Source: SAR324 cluster bacterium (GTDB lineage Bacteria > SAR324 > XYD2-FULL-50-16). Taken from it: DNA of 64,000 bases. Position 1 is the first letter of the stretch. Each line of letters starts with the position of its first letter. The translations under genes were made by a program, and so were the position numbers. Location: contig JANQGX010000008.1 in the NCBI GenBank assembly GCA_028282885.1, positions 28,472 to 92,471 on the forward strand, given 5' to 3'. This document shows, piece by piece, positions 8,121 through 16,839 of this stretch. Under the pieces are notes generated by a model. That model did not search any database. It was not told the DNA's origin and saw only the letters and a program-made list of their open reading frames with translations.

Positions 8121-9758
8121 ATGGAAAAACCATGGTTAAACGCATACGTGGAAGGAGTAAGCAGTCAGCTCGAATACGAAGAAGCAACAATGTCCGATTC
8201 CCTGACGGTTTCAGCAGGGAAACATCCGGATGTAACCGCACTAATTTACTTTAAGAACAAGTTCACCTTCAGGCAGTTCAATGACCTGGTCAATCGTATG
8301 GCGAATGCCCTGGTAGGCCTCGGTGTTAATAAGGGAGACAAGGTTTCATTGCTGCTGCCCAATGTTCCGCAGGTTGCCATCGCCACCTACGCTGTCTGGC
8401 GGATCGGTGGAATCGTTGTCATGAACAATCCCCTCTATACCGACAAAGAACTGGAACACCAGTTTATAGATTCAGAGTCCAAATTCCTGGTTACCCTCGA
8501 TTTGCTGGCTCCCAGGATGCTGGCTTTGAAGTCGAAAACAGGGATTGAAAAAATCATTGTTGCTCATATCAGGGACTATCTTACATTCCCATTAAAACAA
8601 CTGTTCCCGATTCTGGCAAAAGATAAACACAAGGATATACCACCTCAGCAGGATGTATATGAATGGCTCGACCTTATCAAGAAATATCCTGCCACCGATC
8701 CGGGAATCAAGGTCGATTTCAATGAGGTGGCCGCTCTGCAATACACCGGGGGGACCACCGGTGTCAGCAAGGGGGTGGTGCTTAGTCATTCCAATTTTTC
8801 CAAGAACTGTCAGCAAGGACTGGCCTGGATATATAAGTTGAAACCGGGTGAATCCACAGTGCTGGGAAGCCTGCCGATCTTTCACGCTTTTGGTCTTTTT
8901 GCCCTGAACATGTGTGTTAGAGGCGTCTGGTCCATGGTCCTGATCCCGAGGCCTGAACCCGAGTTCATTATGGAAGCGGTTCACAAAAACAAAGTTAATC
9001 TCTTCCCCGGCGTTCCCACCATGTTCATCGGTATTCTCAATCACCCAAAACGGGATAAGTTTGATCTGTCCTCACTCGATATTTGTGTTTCAGGAGCGGC
9101 TCCCTGTCCAGTTGATGTGATCAGACGGTTTGAAGACCTGACCAAGGCCCAGATTGTGGAAGGATTTGGTATTTCGGAAGCGAGTCCAGCGACCTGCATC
9201 AATCCGGTTGGTGGCATCAATAAACCGGGATCCATCGGTCTTCCTTTGCCCGATACCTTGGTGAAGATAGTGGATCTTTACGATAAATCAAAAGAACTGG
9301 GGCCAAATCAGCCCGGCGAGCTGGTGGTCTTCGGCCCCCAGGTTTCCGATGGGGGCTATCTCAATATGCCCGAAGAAACAGCGGAAACCTTTCAGGATGG
9401 TTGGCTGTATACCGGCGATATCGCCCAGATGGATGAAGATGGCTATACCTACATCGTCGATCGTAAGAAAGACATGATTATTGCGGGAGGCTACAACATC
9501 TACCCCAGGGAAATCGATGAAGTCCTCTTTACACACCCCAAAATCGCCGAGGCCTGTGCCAAAGGTGTGGCGGACGACTATCGTGGAGAAACGGTAAAAG
9601 CTTTTGTGGCGCTGAAGCAGGGAGAGTCAATAACCGCCGATGAGGTTATAGAACACTGCAAGAAAAGTCTGGCTGCCTACAAGGTGCCGAAAATCGTTGA
9701 ATTCAGGGAAGAACTTCCCAAAAGTGCGGTTGGTAAAATTTTGAGAAAAGAACTCTAA
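8121..9758 (+). CDS. Acyl-CoA synthetase (AMP-forming ligase)
   Basis: A 545-residue ANL-superfamily enzyme. The P-loop-like motif LQYTGGTTGVSKGVV, the GISEASP adenine-binding segment, the YTGDIAQMDEDGY hinge region, the DRKKDMIIAGGYNIYP motif and the C-terminal catalytic lysine region (PKSAVGKILRKEL) are all present. It activates a carboxylate to its CoA thioester through an acyl-adenylate. The length and GG-TT-G pattern fit medium/long-chain or aryl acid ligases; the substrate is not readable. The gap 7920-8120 before it has no gene. A second, distinct ligase closes the cluster at 12229. Confidence 0.9.
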   Translation: MEKPWLNAYVEGVSSQLEYEEATMSDSLTVSAGKHPDVTALIYFKNKFTFRQFNDLVNRMANALVGLGVNKGDKVSLLLPNVPQVAIATYAVWRIGGIVVMNNPLYTDKELEHQFIDSESKFLVTLDLLAPRMLALKSKTGIEKIIVAHIRDYLTFPLKQLFPILAKDKHKDIPPQQDVYEWLDLIKKYPATDPGIKVDFNEVAALQYTGGTTGVSKGVVLSHSNFSKNCQQGLAWIYKLKPGESTVLGSLPIFHAFGLFALNMCVRGVWSMVLIPRPEPEFIMEAVHKNKVNLFPGVPTMFIGILNHPKRDKFDLSSLDICVSGAAPCPVDVIRRFEDLTKAQIVEGFGISEASPATCINPVGGINKPGSIGLPLPDTLVKIVDLYDKSKELGPNQPGELVVFGPQVSDGGYLNMPEETAETFQDGWLYTGDIAQMDEDGYTYIVDRKKDMIIAGGYNIYPREIDEVLFTHPKIAEACAKGVADDYRGETVKAFVALKQGESITADEVIEHCKKSLAAYKVPKIVEFREELPKSAVGKILRKEL

Positions 9759-9859
9759 TGGACAAATTCCTTCCGAGTAACTTTTGTTGGAAAGCTAAAT
9801 CGCCTTCCTGAAACGTTATTCCGGCTTGTGGAATCAGATAACTTTTATAAAGGGTCAAG

Positions 9860-11044
9860 ATGAGTAATTTAAAAGGTAAGGTTGCTTTTGTGGGAATTGG
9901 AGAAGTCCCTACAGGAAGACACGCCGACAAGGCTGCAATCTATCATGCAATCAAATCTGCCAAAATGGCGATTCGGGATGCGGGAATCAATAAGGATGAA
10001 ATCGATTATGTTTTGCCTACGGCATCTCTATACAGCCCCGCGTTTAACACTGAGATGGTCACCTGTAGGGTGGTTGAAGAGTTGGGATTGAAAAACTGCA
10101 AGAAAAACGTGCAGATTTTTTCCGGAGGATCCAGCAGCAGTAACGCACTATTAATCGCCAGTACACTGATCAACCAGGGAATGGCACGCTATGTTCTGTT
10201 TGTCCATACTGACAGATTGGGAACGGGAGTGAACCTGCAACAAGGCATCGATCTTTTCTCAACTGCGGGAATATCGGCAGAATGGGAAGTCCCCTTCGGT
10301 CAACACTACTCTTCAATTGCCGCTCTCGCCACAACCCGATACCAGTATGAAACCGGCTGTACGGATGAGGAGATGTCGGCAGTTTGTGTATCCAACCGGA
10401 AATGGGCCGAACTGAATCCAAACGCTTTCTTCAGAAAGCCTCTTACCATTGAAGAGGTAATGAGTTCAAAAATGCTCTCAACACCCCTGCGGGCCAAACA
10501 GTCCAATATGCTGTTTGACGGCGGAGCCGCCTTTGTCCTGACCTCCGCGGAACGAGCCCGGGACGTGGCAGATAGGCCGGTATACCTGCTGGGTGAGGGC
10601 GGGGTTGTCACCCATTTTGTTTATTCCCAGGAGAAGGACATCACCCGGTATGGTTGGGCTGAAGCCGGAAAAACAGCATTTGAACAGGCTGGATTGACGC
10701 CGAAGGATATTGATGTGGCTGAAATCTACGATTCCTATCCTGTCTACCAGATCATCGGATTGGAAGAGCTCGGATTCTGCGAACGCGGTGAGGCCGGAAA
10801 GCTGTTTCTCAATGGTGATACCTGGCCGGGAGGTAAACTACCGTGTACCACAAATGGGGGAATGCTGTCCCAGGGGCACACAGGGGCCGGTGGAGCTGTT
10901 GCCTTAATGGTTGAAGCAGTCCGACAACTGATGGGCAAAGCGGGTGAGCGACAGGTCAAAGATGCCAGGTTTGCAGTGGAAACTGCGACCGGGGGAACTT
11001 ATATGGATTCACAGGTGACAATTCTGGGAACCGAGATACCGTAA
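9860..11044 (+). CDS. Thiolase-fold protein lacking the nucleophilic Cys (SCP2-thiolase / Ltp2 aldolase-like)
   Basis: 394 residues of the SCP2-type thiolase superfamily: the N-terminal VAFVGIGEVPTG, the AEIYDSYP segment, LEELGFCERGEAG, and GGMLSQGHTGAGGA near the C-terminus. At the active-site loop, where thiolases carry the acyl-accepting Cys, it reads SGGSSSSNAL (residues 88-97) without cysteine. Ltp2-type steroid side-chain aldolases also have a thiolase fold and work with a DUF35 partner; a DUF35 gene follows directly here. A retro-aldol (or other non-Claisen) cleavage is therefore more likely than ordinary thiolysis. BbsB of the benzoylsuccinyl-CoA thiolase, also DUF35-dependent, is an alternative comparison. 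Confidence 0.82.
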   Translation: MSNLKGKVAFVGIGEVPTGRHADKAAIYHAIKSAKMAIRDAGINKDEIDYVLPTASLYSPAFNTEMVTCRVVEELGLKNCKKNVQIFSGGSSSSNALLIASTLINQGMARYVLFVHTDRLGTGVNLQQGIDLFSTAGISAEWEVPFGQHYSSIAALATTRYQYETGCTDEEMSAVCVSNRKWAELNPNAFFRKPLTIEEVMSSKMLSTPLRAKQSNMLFDGGAAFVLTSAERARDVADRPVYLLGEGGVVTHFVYSQEKDITRYGWAEAGKTAFEQAGLTPKDIDVAEIYDSYPVYQIIGLEELGFCERGEAGKLFLNGDTWPGGKLPCTTNGGMLSQGHTGAGGAVALMVEAVRQLMGKAGERQVKDARFAVETATGGTYMDSQVTILGTEIP

Positions 11045-11150
11045 GTTAAAATCAAAATTGAATCAATTTAATGAGTTAAGGACTTAAGAAGAAATTATAG
11101 AATTGAAATCTGAAGATGGTGAGAAGCAACTAACAATGAAAGGAGAAAAA

Positions 11151-11558
11151 ATGACACAACGACCAAAGCCGGTACCGGTAGTTAATCCCTGGGCCAGACC
11201 TTTCTGGGATGCTGCCATGGAGGATCGTCTGACCTTCCAGAAATGCAAGGATTGCGGGGCGAACATATTCTACCCGAGGATCGCCTGCACCGAATGCTTT
11301 TCAGACAACCTGGATTGGGTGAACGCATCCGGGAAAGGAACGATTTACTCTTATACGGTTGTGGAAAATAACTCGCCGACGGCTTTTCTGGGCGACTGCC
11401 CCTATGTCGTCGCTATTGTCAGACTTGATGAGGGACCTCAGATGCTGACCAATATTATCAATTGCGATCCCTATTCAATTCAGTGCGATATGCCGGTAAA
11501 AGTGGTGTTTGAACAATTAAACGAAGAGTTCAAGTTGCCGAAGTTTCAGCCCATCTGA
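11151..11558 (+). CDS. DUF35 OB-fold/zinc-ribbon protein, partner of the thiolase-fold protein
   Basis: 135 residues. A rubredoxin-like zinc ribbon (CKDCG, then CTEC) is followed by an OB-fold (GKGTIYSYTVV, then PYVVAIVRLDEG, then MPVKVVFEQ), the DUF35 layout. DUF35 proteins bind thiolase-fold or MaoC partners: ChsH2 with Ltp2, BbsA with BbsB, and the archaeal HMG-CoA synthase/thiolase complex. The frame opens upstream at 11103, but AAAGGAGA just before ATG 11151 decides the start. It lies between the thiolase-fold gene and the MaoC gene, as expected for a partner of either. Confidence 0.88.
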   Translation: MTQRPKPVPVVNPWARPFWDAAMEDRLTFQKCKDCGANIFYPRIACTECFSDNLDWVNASGKGTIYSYTVVENNSPTAFLGDCPYVVAIVRLDEGPQMLTNIINCDPYSIQCDMPVKVVFEQLNEEFKLPKFQPI

Positions 11559-11632
11559 GACGAAAATGAAGTTAAATCTGACGAAGGGAGACCGATCCCG
11601 GCATCAAAGCCTGGTATGAGTTAGCGACTCCC

Positions 11633-11689
11633 AATATGTTCAATAACATATTAAGCCTGGCGATGATGGTGCTCATGGATCGTCAGGCT
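11633..11689 (+). other. Twin hairpins between the DUF35 and MaoC genes
   Basis: AATATGTT (11633-11640) pairs with AACATATT (11645-11652) around a 4-nt loop. Immediately after, 11654-11664 pairs with 11679-11689 over 11 bp with one G-U pair and a 14-nt loop. The next bases (CTTATTAG) are only weakly U-rich. The pair may be an attenuator, an mRNA processing site or a weak terminator within the otherwise co-directional cluster. Confidence 0.4.
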
Positions 11690-11755
11690 CTTATTAGAGC
11701 TTAGTAGACAAGACAATTCTTCTCCTTTGTATTAACCCCCATCTAAAGAGGAAAC

Positions 11756-12205
11756 ATGGCTCCCAGTAAGTTTGGTGACGATTTCAATGTGGGTGATATT
11801 TATCATACCCAGGCGATCACTTTGACGGAAACGCACATTGTGAATTGGGCGGGTTTGACAATGGATTTTTACCCGCTACACATGGACAAGGAATATGCAG
11901 CCAAAAGCCAGTTTGGGGAAAGGCTGGTTCATGGTCCTTTGATATTTGCCCTGGCTGTTGGCCTGGTCGGTACGGCCGGATTTGCAGGGGATTCGGCTAT
12001 AGCCTGGCTGGGTGTCAACAATATGAAAATGCTGGGCCCGGTTAGGATCGGGGATACGATCAGGGTTGAAGTTGAAGTCAAAGAAAAACGTCCTACCAAA
12101 AACCCGGCCCAAGGCGTGCAAACCTGGAGATACACCGTTAAAAACCAAAAAGATGAATCGGTAATGGAACTGGACTACATCCTCATGTTCCATATGCGCG
12201 TTTAA
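11756..12205 (+). CDS. MaoC-like (R)-specific enoyl-CoA hydratase
   Basis: 149 residues, a single hot-dog domain. The hydratase motif reads MDFYPLHMDKEYA with the catalytic pair at Asp37 and His42, followed by FGERLVHGPL, the usual G-x(3)-HG loop. It should add water to the double bond made by the acyl-CoA dehydrogenase pair, giving the 3-hydroxyacyl-CoA that a retro-aldolase would cleave. Ribosome binding site AGAGGA lies a few bases before the ATG. Single-domain MaoC proteins dimerise with themselves or, like ChsH1, with a DUF35/MaoC partner. Confidence 0.9.
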   Translation: MAPSKFGDDFNVGDIYHTQAITLTETHIVNWAGLTMDFYPLHMDKEYAAKSQFGERLVHGPLIFALAVGLVGTAGFAGDSAIAWLGVNNMKMLGPVRIGDTIRVEVEVKEKRPTKNPAQGVQTWRYTVKNQKDESVMELDYILMFHMRV

Positions 12206-12228
12206 ATCCATACCATCCGGGAGGAAAC

Positions 12229-13803
12229 ATGATTACTCTGACCATTGGCGATCTGTATGACCGATGTGTGCAGTTTTTCGGCGACAGCACAGCCATCACC
12301 TTCAAAGATCGTTCTTATACCTATCGGGATATGGGACATCATGCGGATTGCCTTGTTACCGCCCTGGATAGAGTAGGGCTGAAAAAAGGTGACAAGGTCG
12401 GTTTTCTGATGGCCAATTGCCCTGAATATATCTTTTGCGAAATTGCGGTTGCCAAGCTGGGATGCACCCGAGTGCCCTTGGCGGTCCTGCTTAATCCGGA
12501 TGATCATGTTTACATGCTCAATCTGGTTGAATGTACGACACTGATCTATCACGAGAAACTGGCAGATCGTATCAAGGAGATGATGCCCAAACTGGAAACC
12601 GTTACCAATTATATTTGTGTTGCTGAAGACGCTTCCAGCGTGATGGATGGCCACCTGCATATGCAAACCCTGATGAAGGAAAATCAACCTTCGAACCTGA
12701 AAGTCGAAATTGATCCAGAAGATCTGGTGGGGATTTACTTTACCGGCGGAACAACCGGCAAGCCTAAAGGGGTCATGCTTTCACACAGGGCCTGGGTTTA
12801 CACAGTGCTGATGGAAACCCTGGATTTTGATTTTGGCCGTGAAGAGGTTTTTGCTTACATGACGCCCCTGACACACGCCGGTGGGTGTTTGATGTTGCCG
12901 GTGTTCCTGCGGAAAGGCAGGTGTGTAATTCTCGACCATTTTGATCCCGGGGAGTTTCTAGAGTGTGTACAGAAAGAGAATGTCACTATGACTTTTCTGG
13001 TCCCCACCATGATCTACGTTCTCCTCGATCATCCGGATTTGAACAACTATGATCTGAGCAGCCTGAGAAACGTCATTTATGGAGCCTCTGCCATCGCACC
13101 GGAGCGGCTGAAACAAGCTGTAACGACTTTTGGTCCAATTTTTACCCAGCTTTTCGGCCAGACGGAAGCGCCGATGGTGTTTAGCTCCCTGCCCAGGGAG
13201 GATCACGTAATTGAAGATCCTGAACGGGAAAGGCAGATTTTCGCATCTGCTGGTCGTCCTACCTTTCATGCGGAAGTCAAACTCATCGGGGATGATGGCA
13301 AGGAGGTCGAACAGGGAGAGAAAGGTGAGATAGTGGTTCGCTGTGCTAACATGATGAGTGGTTATTATAAAAATCCCGAAGCCACCGCAGATACCATCAA
13401 AAACGGTTGGCTCCACACCGGGGATATTGCCAGACAGGATGAGGAAGGATTTATCTATATTGTCGATCGGAAGAAGGATATGATTATCAGCGGCGGATTC
13501 AACATATTCCCCCGCGAGATCGAGGATGTTCTATTTGAACATCCGGCTGTAAAGGATGCAGCGGTTATCGGGTCGCCTCATGACAAATGGGGAGAAGAGG
13601 TCAGGGCCGTGGTTGTTTTGAGGGAGAAGGATGCAGCAACGACAGAAGACCTGATCGCATTTGTAAAAGAGAAGAAAGGCAGCCTGGTATCACCCAAGAA
13701 GGTTGACTTCTGGGACAGCATTCCACTGACCAACCTGGGAAAGGTCGATAAAAAGGCCATCCGTGCCAAGTATTGGGAAGGTAAAGACAGGATGATTTCT
13801 TAA
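12229..13803 (+). CDS. Acyl-CoA synthetase (AMP-forming), second copy
   Basis: A 524-residue ANL ligase, clearly diverged from the copy at 8121. Motifs: YFTGGTTGKPKGVMLSH (P-loop), FGQTEAP (A5), LHTGDIARQDEEGFIYIVDR (A7/A8 hinge), KDMIISGGFNIFPREIE, and NLGKVDKKAIRAKY with the C-terminal lysine. The layout matches the fatty acid/cyclohexanecarboxylate ligase group. The gene begins 24 bp after maoC behind GGGAGG and ends just before a strong terminator, so it is the last gene of the cluster. Two ligases may serve two substrates, or the parent acid and a shortened product. Confidence 0.9.
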   Translation: MITLTIGDLYDRCVQFFGDSTAITFKDRSYTYRDMGHHADCLVTALDRVGLKKGDKVGFLMANCPEYIFCEIAVAKLGCTRVPLAVLLNPDDHVYMLNLVECTTLIYHEKLADRIKEMMPKLETVTNYICVAEDASSVMDGHLHMQTLMKENQPSNLKVEIDPEDLVGIYFTGGTTGKPKGVMLSHRAWVYTVLMETLDFDFGREEVFAYMTPLTHAGGCLMLPVFLRKGRCVILDHFDPGEFLECVQKENVTMTFLVPTMIYVLLDHPDLNNYDLSSLRNVIYGASAIAPERLKQAVTTFGPIFTQLFGQTEAPMVFSSLPREDHVIEDPERERQIFASAGRPTFHAEVKLIGDDGKEVEQGEKGEIVVRCANMMSGYYKNPEATADTIKNGWLHTGDIARQDEEGFIYIVDRKKDMIISGGFNIFPREIEDVLFEHPAVKDAAVIGSPHDKWGEEVRAVVVLREKDAATTEDLIAFVKEKKGSLVSPKKVDFWDSIPLTNLGKVDKKAIRAKYWEGKDRMIS

Positions 13804-13849
13804 CAGGCTTTATCAGATGTGTCTTTGGACTCTCTGGAAAGGAGAGGAT

Positions 13850-13893
13850 GAGGATCATTGCCTGTAAATTAAGGCATTGATCCTCTTTTTTTT
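13850..13893 (+). terminator. Rho-independent terminator of the acyl-CoA cluster
   Basis: A 14-bp stem (13850-13863 with 13872-13885) carries one mismatch and an 8-nt loop, and eight T residues follow at 13886-13893. It sits about 45 bp after the second ligase and directly before the 3' end of the convergent binding-protein gene. The opposite strand has no U run, so it acts mainly on plus-strand transcripts. Confidence 0.9.
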
Positions 13894-13895
13894 GC

Positions 13896-15083
13896 CTAGT
13901 CGGCGGTCATCCAGTCGGTGAGAATTTTGGTTTCACCCTCGGCGAGGCATTGAATGAGAAAGACGCTATTCTGCCCCTGCCTGGTTGTTGGATCATTAGG
14001 ATTGTAGGGTTTGTAGTTGATCTTCCCGAAAATTCCCTGGAAATCGTTGATACCTTCAAGTTCCTTCACCAGGGTTTCACGGGTCAGGTTTCGACCTGCC
14101 CGTTTCATCGCTTCAACAATCGGCTCCATGAAGCCGATTCCGGCATACCAGAAGATTCCCCAACGCTCACCCGGAGCAAACTTTTCATAGGCGTCTTTCT
14201 TATATTTCAGAAGCAACGGATTCTGTGAATCGGCTGTCAAACCGAAACTGCCCGTAATCAGGCCTTCCAGGGCACCCCGGCTGATATTAAAAAGGAGAGG
14301 AAAGTCCGAACAGGTACTGGTACTCATCCACTGCGTTTCGAGACGCATGGCCTTTCCTGTTAATATGGTTCGGATTACCGAGGAGGGGGTTACCCAGAGA
14401 AGCACGGCATCAGCTTTGGCATTACGAAGCTTCATGATGATGGGTTTCATGTCCTTGTCCGCGACATTGAGTGGCACCGTAGCCGCCAGTTCCATTCCCA
14501 GTTCTTTGGCAGCTTTTTCTGCACCCCTCAGGCCATCCTTACCATACTCATCGTTCTGGTATACAATGGCAACCTTCTTCTTTTTCAGGGAGTTCACCGC
14601 ATATTTAACCAGAATTTGTGCCTCATCATAATAGTAGGGATAGGTTGCAAAGAGGTACTTGCTGGGAGGGTTGGTCCAGACTCGTGACCCGGTAGCTGGT
14701 CCCACCCATGGAATTTTCTGATTTATGATGTAGTCTTTAACAGCCATTCCGGGCGCAGTTCCCACACCAACTACCCAGGCGAAAATTCCGTGGCTGCTCT
14801 CCTGCAGTTCCTTTACTCCATGAATGGTCTTGGCTGGATTATATGCATCATCAAAATGGTGATAAATGATTTTCCTGCCGTGAATTCCACCCTCAGCGTT
14901 GATCATTTTGAAAAGAGCTTCGGTTGCCCGCGGAACCGATCCCCAAGCTGCTGCTGGCCCTGTTTGCGGTCCCCAGCTTCCAATGTGTATTTCTGTATCC
15001 GTTATTCCGTCAGCCGCTGTCAGGCTGAGTGGTAGCCATAAACTTATAAAAAGCAGTCCAAACCATCGCAACATTTGTTTCAT
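13896..15083 (-). CDS. ABC transporter substrate-binding protein, branched-chain amino acid (LivK) type
   Basis: 395 residues. A signal peptide (residues 1-22, ending LSLTAAD) precedes the LivK-family start ITDTEIHIGSWGPQTGPAA. Further marks are the GGIHGRKIIYHHFDD segment and VAIVYQNDEYGKDGLRGAE. The frame extends upstream to 15194, but AGGAGGG just before ATG 15083 and the signal peptide fix the start. Such periplasmic proteins bind amino acids, aromatic acids or other carboxylates. No Liv permease or ATPase is nearby, so it must share one encoded elsewhere. Converging on the acyl-CoA cluster, it may deliver that cluster's substrate (inference). A related gene lies at 62339. Confidence 0.9.
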   Translation of the reverse strand: MKQMLRWFGLLFISLWLPLSLTAADGITDTEIHIGSWGPQTGPAAAWGSVPRATEALFKMINAEGGIHGRKIIYHHFDDAYNPAKTIHGVKELQESSHGIFAWVVGVGTAPGMAVKDYIINQKIPWVGPATGSRVWTNPPSKYLFATYPYYYDEAQILVKYAVNSLKKKKVAIVYQNDEYGKDGLRGAEKAAKELGMELAATVPLNVADKDMKPIIMKLRNAKADAVLLWVTPSSVIRTILTGKAMRLETQWMSTSTCSDFPLLFNISRGALEGLITGSFGLTADSQNPLLLKYKKDAYEKFAPGERWGIFWYAGIGFMEPIVEAMKRAGRNLTRETLVKELEGINDFQGIFGKINYKPYNPNDPTTRQGQNSVFLIQCLAEGETKILTDWMTAD

Positions 15084-15490
15084 AATTGCCCTCCTTTTTT
15101 TTAAACTTTTGCCACCCCGACGACCCTGATATTGTCCTTCAATTTCAAAAAGATAAATCAGGTTCGGGGCGAATGGCTGAAAATGGTACCTCACTATTCC
15201 AGAAAGCTTTTACTATTGCAACAGAAAAACCGGTTGATAAGCTCCCGCCTGCTTTGAGAGCAAACACCGATAAAAGGCATTCTCTCGGATCCATCAACCT
15301 GGCTAGCTTTGATGGATGGTTCTAATGTGTTGTTATCTTTGAGTTCAGGATATCACCTGAAGACTAACGCGAGGTGAATTCATTTGACTGGTTTTTGGGA
15401 AATGGCTAGAATCGACCTTATCGAGACAAGGCAGACTGCGTTGTGCACGCAGCAATCGGACGTTATCCGAAGTACAAAAAAAGCGTCTGC

Positions 15491-15580
15491 GGAGAGATGG
15501 CCGAGTGGACGAAGGCGGTTGATTCGAAATCAACTGTACGCGCGAGCGTACCCAGGGTTCGAATCCCTGTCTCTCCGCCA
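15491..15580 (+). tRNA. tRNA-Ser (anticodon CGA)
   Basis: A 90-nt class II tRNA with encoded CCA. The acceptor stem pairs GGAGAGA with TCTCTCC. The anticodon stem GTTGA/TCAAC encloses loop TTCGAAA, giving anticodon CGA (codon UCG). The variable arm is long, as in tRNA-Ser, and the T arm is CAGGG-TTCGAAT-CCCTG. No integrase or att-like duplication is seen beside it. Confidence 0.97.
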
Positions 15581-15600
15581 GTTAAAAACGGGGACATATA

Positions 15601-16041
15601 TTATTGAAACTGTTGACTGAGGGCTTTGAAGGCCATCTGCCAGGCTTTATCCTGCCATAGTCGTGCTTCTTCCCACTCTTTCGACCTGCGCCAACCGGAG
15701 TGTACCAGATGGACTGTGGATCCGCTTTCATTCGGATAGAAGGAAATTACAACATGGGTTAGCGGATCGGCACTGTTGGCAAAGTGCTTGAATTGCTTGG
15801 GGCTCCGCCATTCGAATGAGAGTAACTGTCCGGGTTCGATGGCGGTGATCCTGCAGCCAATTGTACTGTTGTTCTCACGATCATCCGGCTCCCAGAACAG
15901 TTCGTATCTACCTCCGACAATCGGTTCCACCTCAGCAACACCGGTCAACCAGGACTCAAGCAGTTCATTTTTGCTAAACATTTCAAATGCTTGTTTGGTA
16001 GAACAAGAAAGACTTACGGATTGATAAATGATCTGATCCAC
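15601..16041 (-). CDS. SRPBCC / AHSA1-type START-like domain protein
   Basis: About 146 residues, one hydrophobic-pocket SRPBCC domain. Family pattern: IYQSVSLSCSTKQAFEMF at the N-terminus, LESWLTGVAEVEPIVGGRYEL, then SFEWRSPKQ and the C-terminal helix with GWRRSKEWEEAR. The frame opens at an ATG at 16071, but AAGGAGG lies 8 nt before an in-frame GTG at 16041, which I take as the start. Members of this family bind small hydrophobic ligands and often have no assigned function. It ends about 20 bp after the tRNA on the opposite strand. Confidence 0.82.
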   Translation of the reverse strand: MDQIIYQSVSLSCSTKQAFEMFSKNELLESWLTGVAEVEPIVGGRYELFWEPDDRENNSTIGCRITAIEPGQLLSFEWRSPKQFKHFANSADPLTHVVISFYPNESGSTVHLVHSGWRRSKEWEEARLWQDKAWQMAFKALSQQFQ

Positions 16042-16176
16042 GGCGAGTACCTCCTTTGATTGATCAATCATGTTTTATAAACAACAGGGGAATTTATCAG
16101 CCTCCCATAGATCTGCGTCCCAAGAGAACGAGATTCCTTTTATTGATGCCCTAACCATACCTGGTATTATACGCTA

Positions 16177-16839
16177 CTAGATTTTAGATACAAGCAGATC
16201 GATTGAGGCTTGATAGGGGAACTCCTTTCCGGCCGGTTCCCGTCTTATGTGCCTGGTTTCTGCGCAGTAAATAATTTTCCAATCACAGAAATAGCTCAAT
16301 AGTTCTTCGGTGGTGAAATAATGTACATGAATATTGCGGTCGGCGAGAAAAAAGGTTCTCTTTTCTGTTTCCGGCAGAGTTTTGCTTCGCACATGATAAC
16401 CAGAATCGGCTGTGGAGAGAACGCTGACATAAAGGTAGCCACCGGGTTGAACACCTAGTATCATGCTGGAAATGATCTTTTCGTATTCTTCTTTTTTGAA
16501 AGCTTGTAAAACCAGTGCGGCAATAATCAGGCTGTAGTCGCCGGTCCCAATTACAAAATCCTGAATCCACGTCTTTTCGAATTTGAGTGATATACTCCGA
16601 AGGGATGCCTCCTCTTTGCATTTTTCTATTGCTGCTTGCGAACAATCCACCAGGGAGACATCATATCCTTTTTCCGCGAACAAAATCGCATTTCTACCAT
16701 TTCCACCACCCAGGTCCAATACCCTGCCTTTGGGGACCAACGGACAACAGCGCATCAATCCAAAGTCGGGAAACGCTTCTTCTCCCAGGTTTCCGTACAG
16801 GTACTCTCTATTCCATTTTTCTGTTGTTTTGGATTTCAC
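16177..16839 (-). CDS. Class I SAM-dependent methyltransferase (TehB-like)
   Basis: 220 residues. SAM-binding motif I is VLDLGGGNGRNAILFAEKGY, followed by the acidic end of strand 2 (VSLVDCSQAA) and the motif IV region (DYSLIIAALVLQ). The short N-terminus with KWNREY and the overall length fit the TehB/small-molecule methyltransferase group; the acceptor is unknown. The start is a GTG at 16839 behind GGGGAGA. It shares its strand with the SRPBCC gene, 135 bp apart. Confidence 0.82.
   Translation of the reverse strand: MKSKTTEKWNREYLYGNLGEEAFPDFGLMRCCPLVPKGRVLDLGGGNGRNAILFAEKGYDVSLVDCSQAAIEKCKEEASLRSISLKFEKTWIQDFVIGTGDYSLIIAALVLQAFKKEEYEKIISSMILGVQPGGYLYVSVLSTADSGYHVRSKTLPETEKRTFFLADRNIHVHYFTTEELLSYFCDWKIIYCAETRHIRREPAGKEFPYQASIDLLVSKI

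Noticed and set aside
15491..16041. tRNA-Ser as an integration site for a mobile element
   Set aside because: No integrase gene and no duplicated tRNA 3' end were found nearby.
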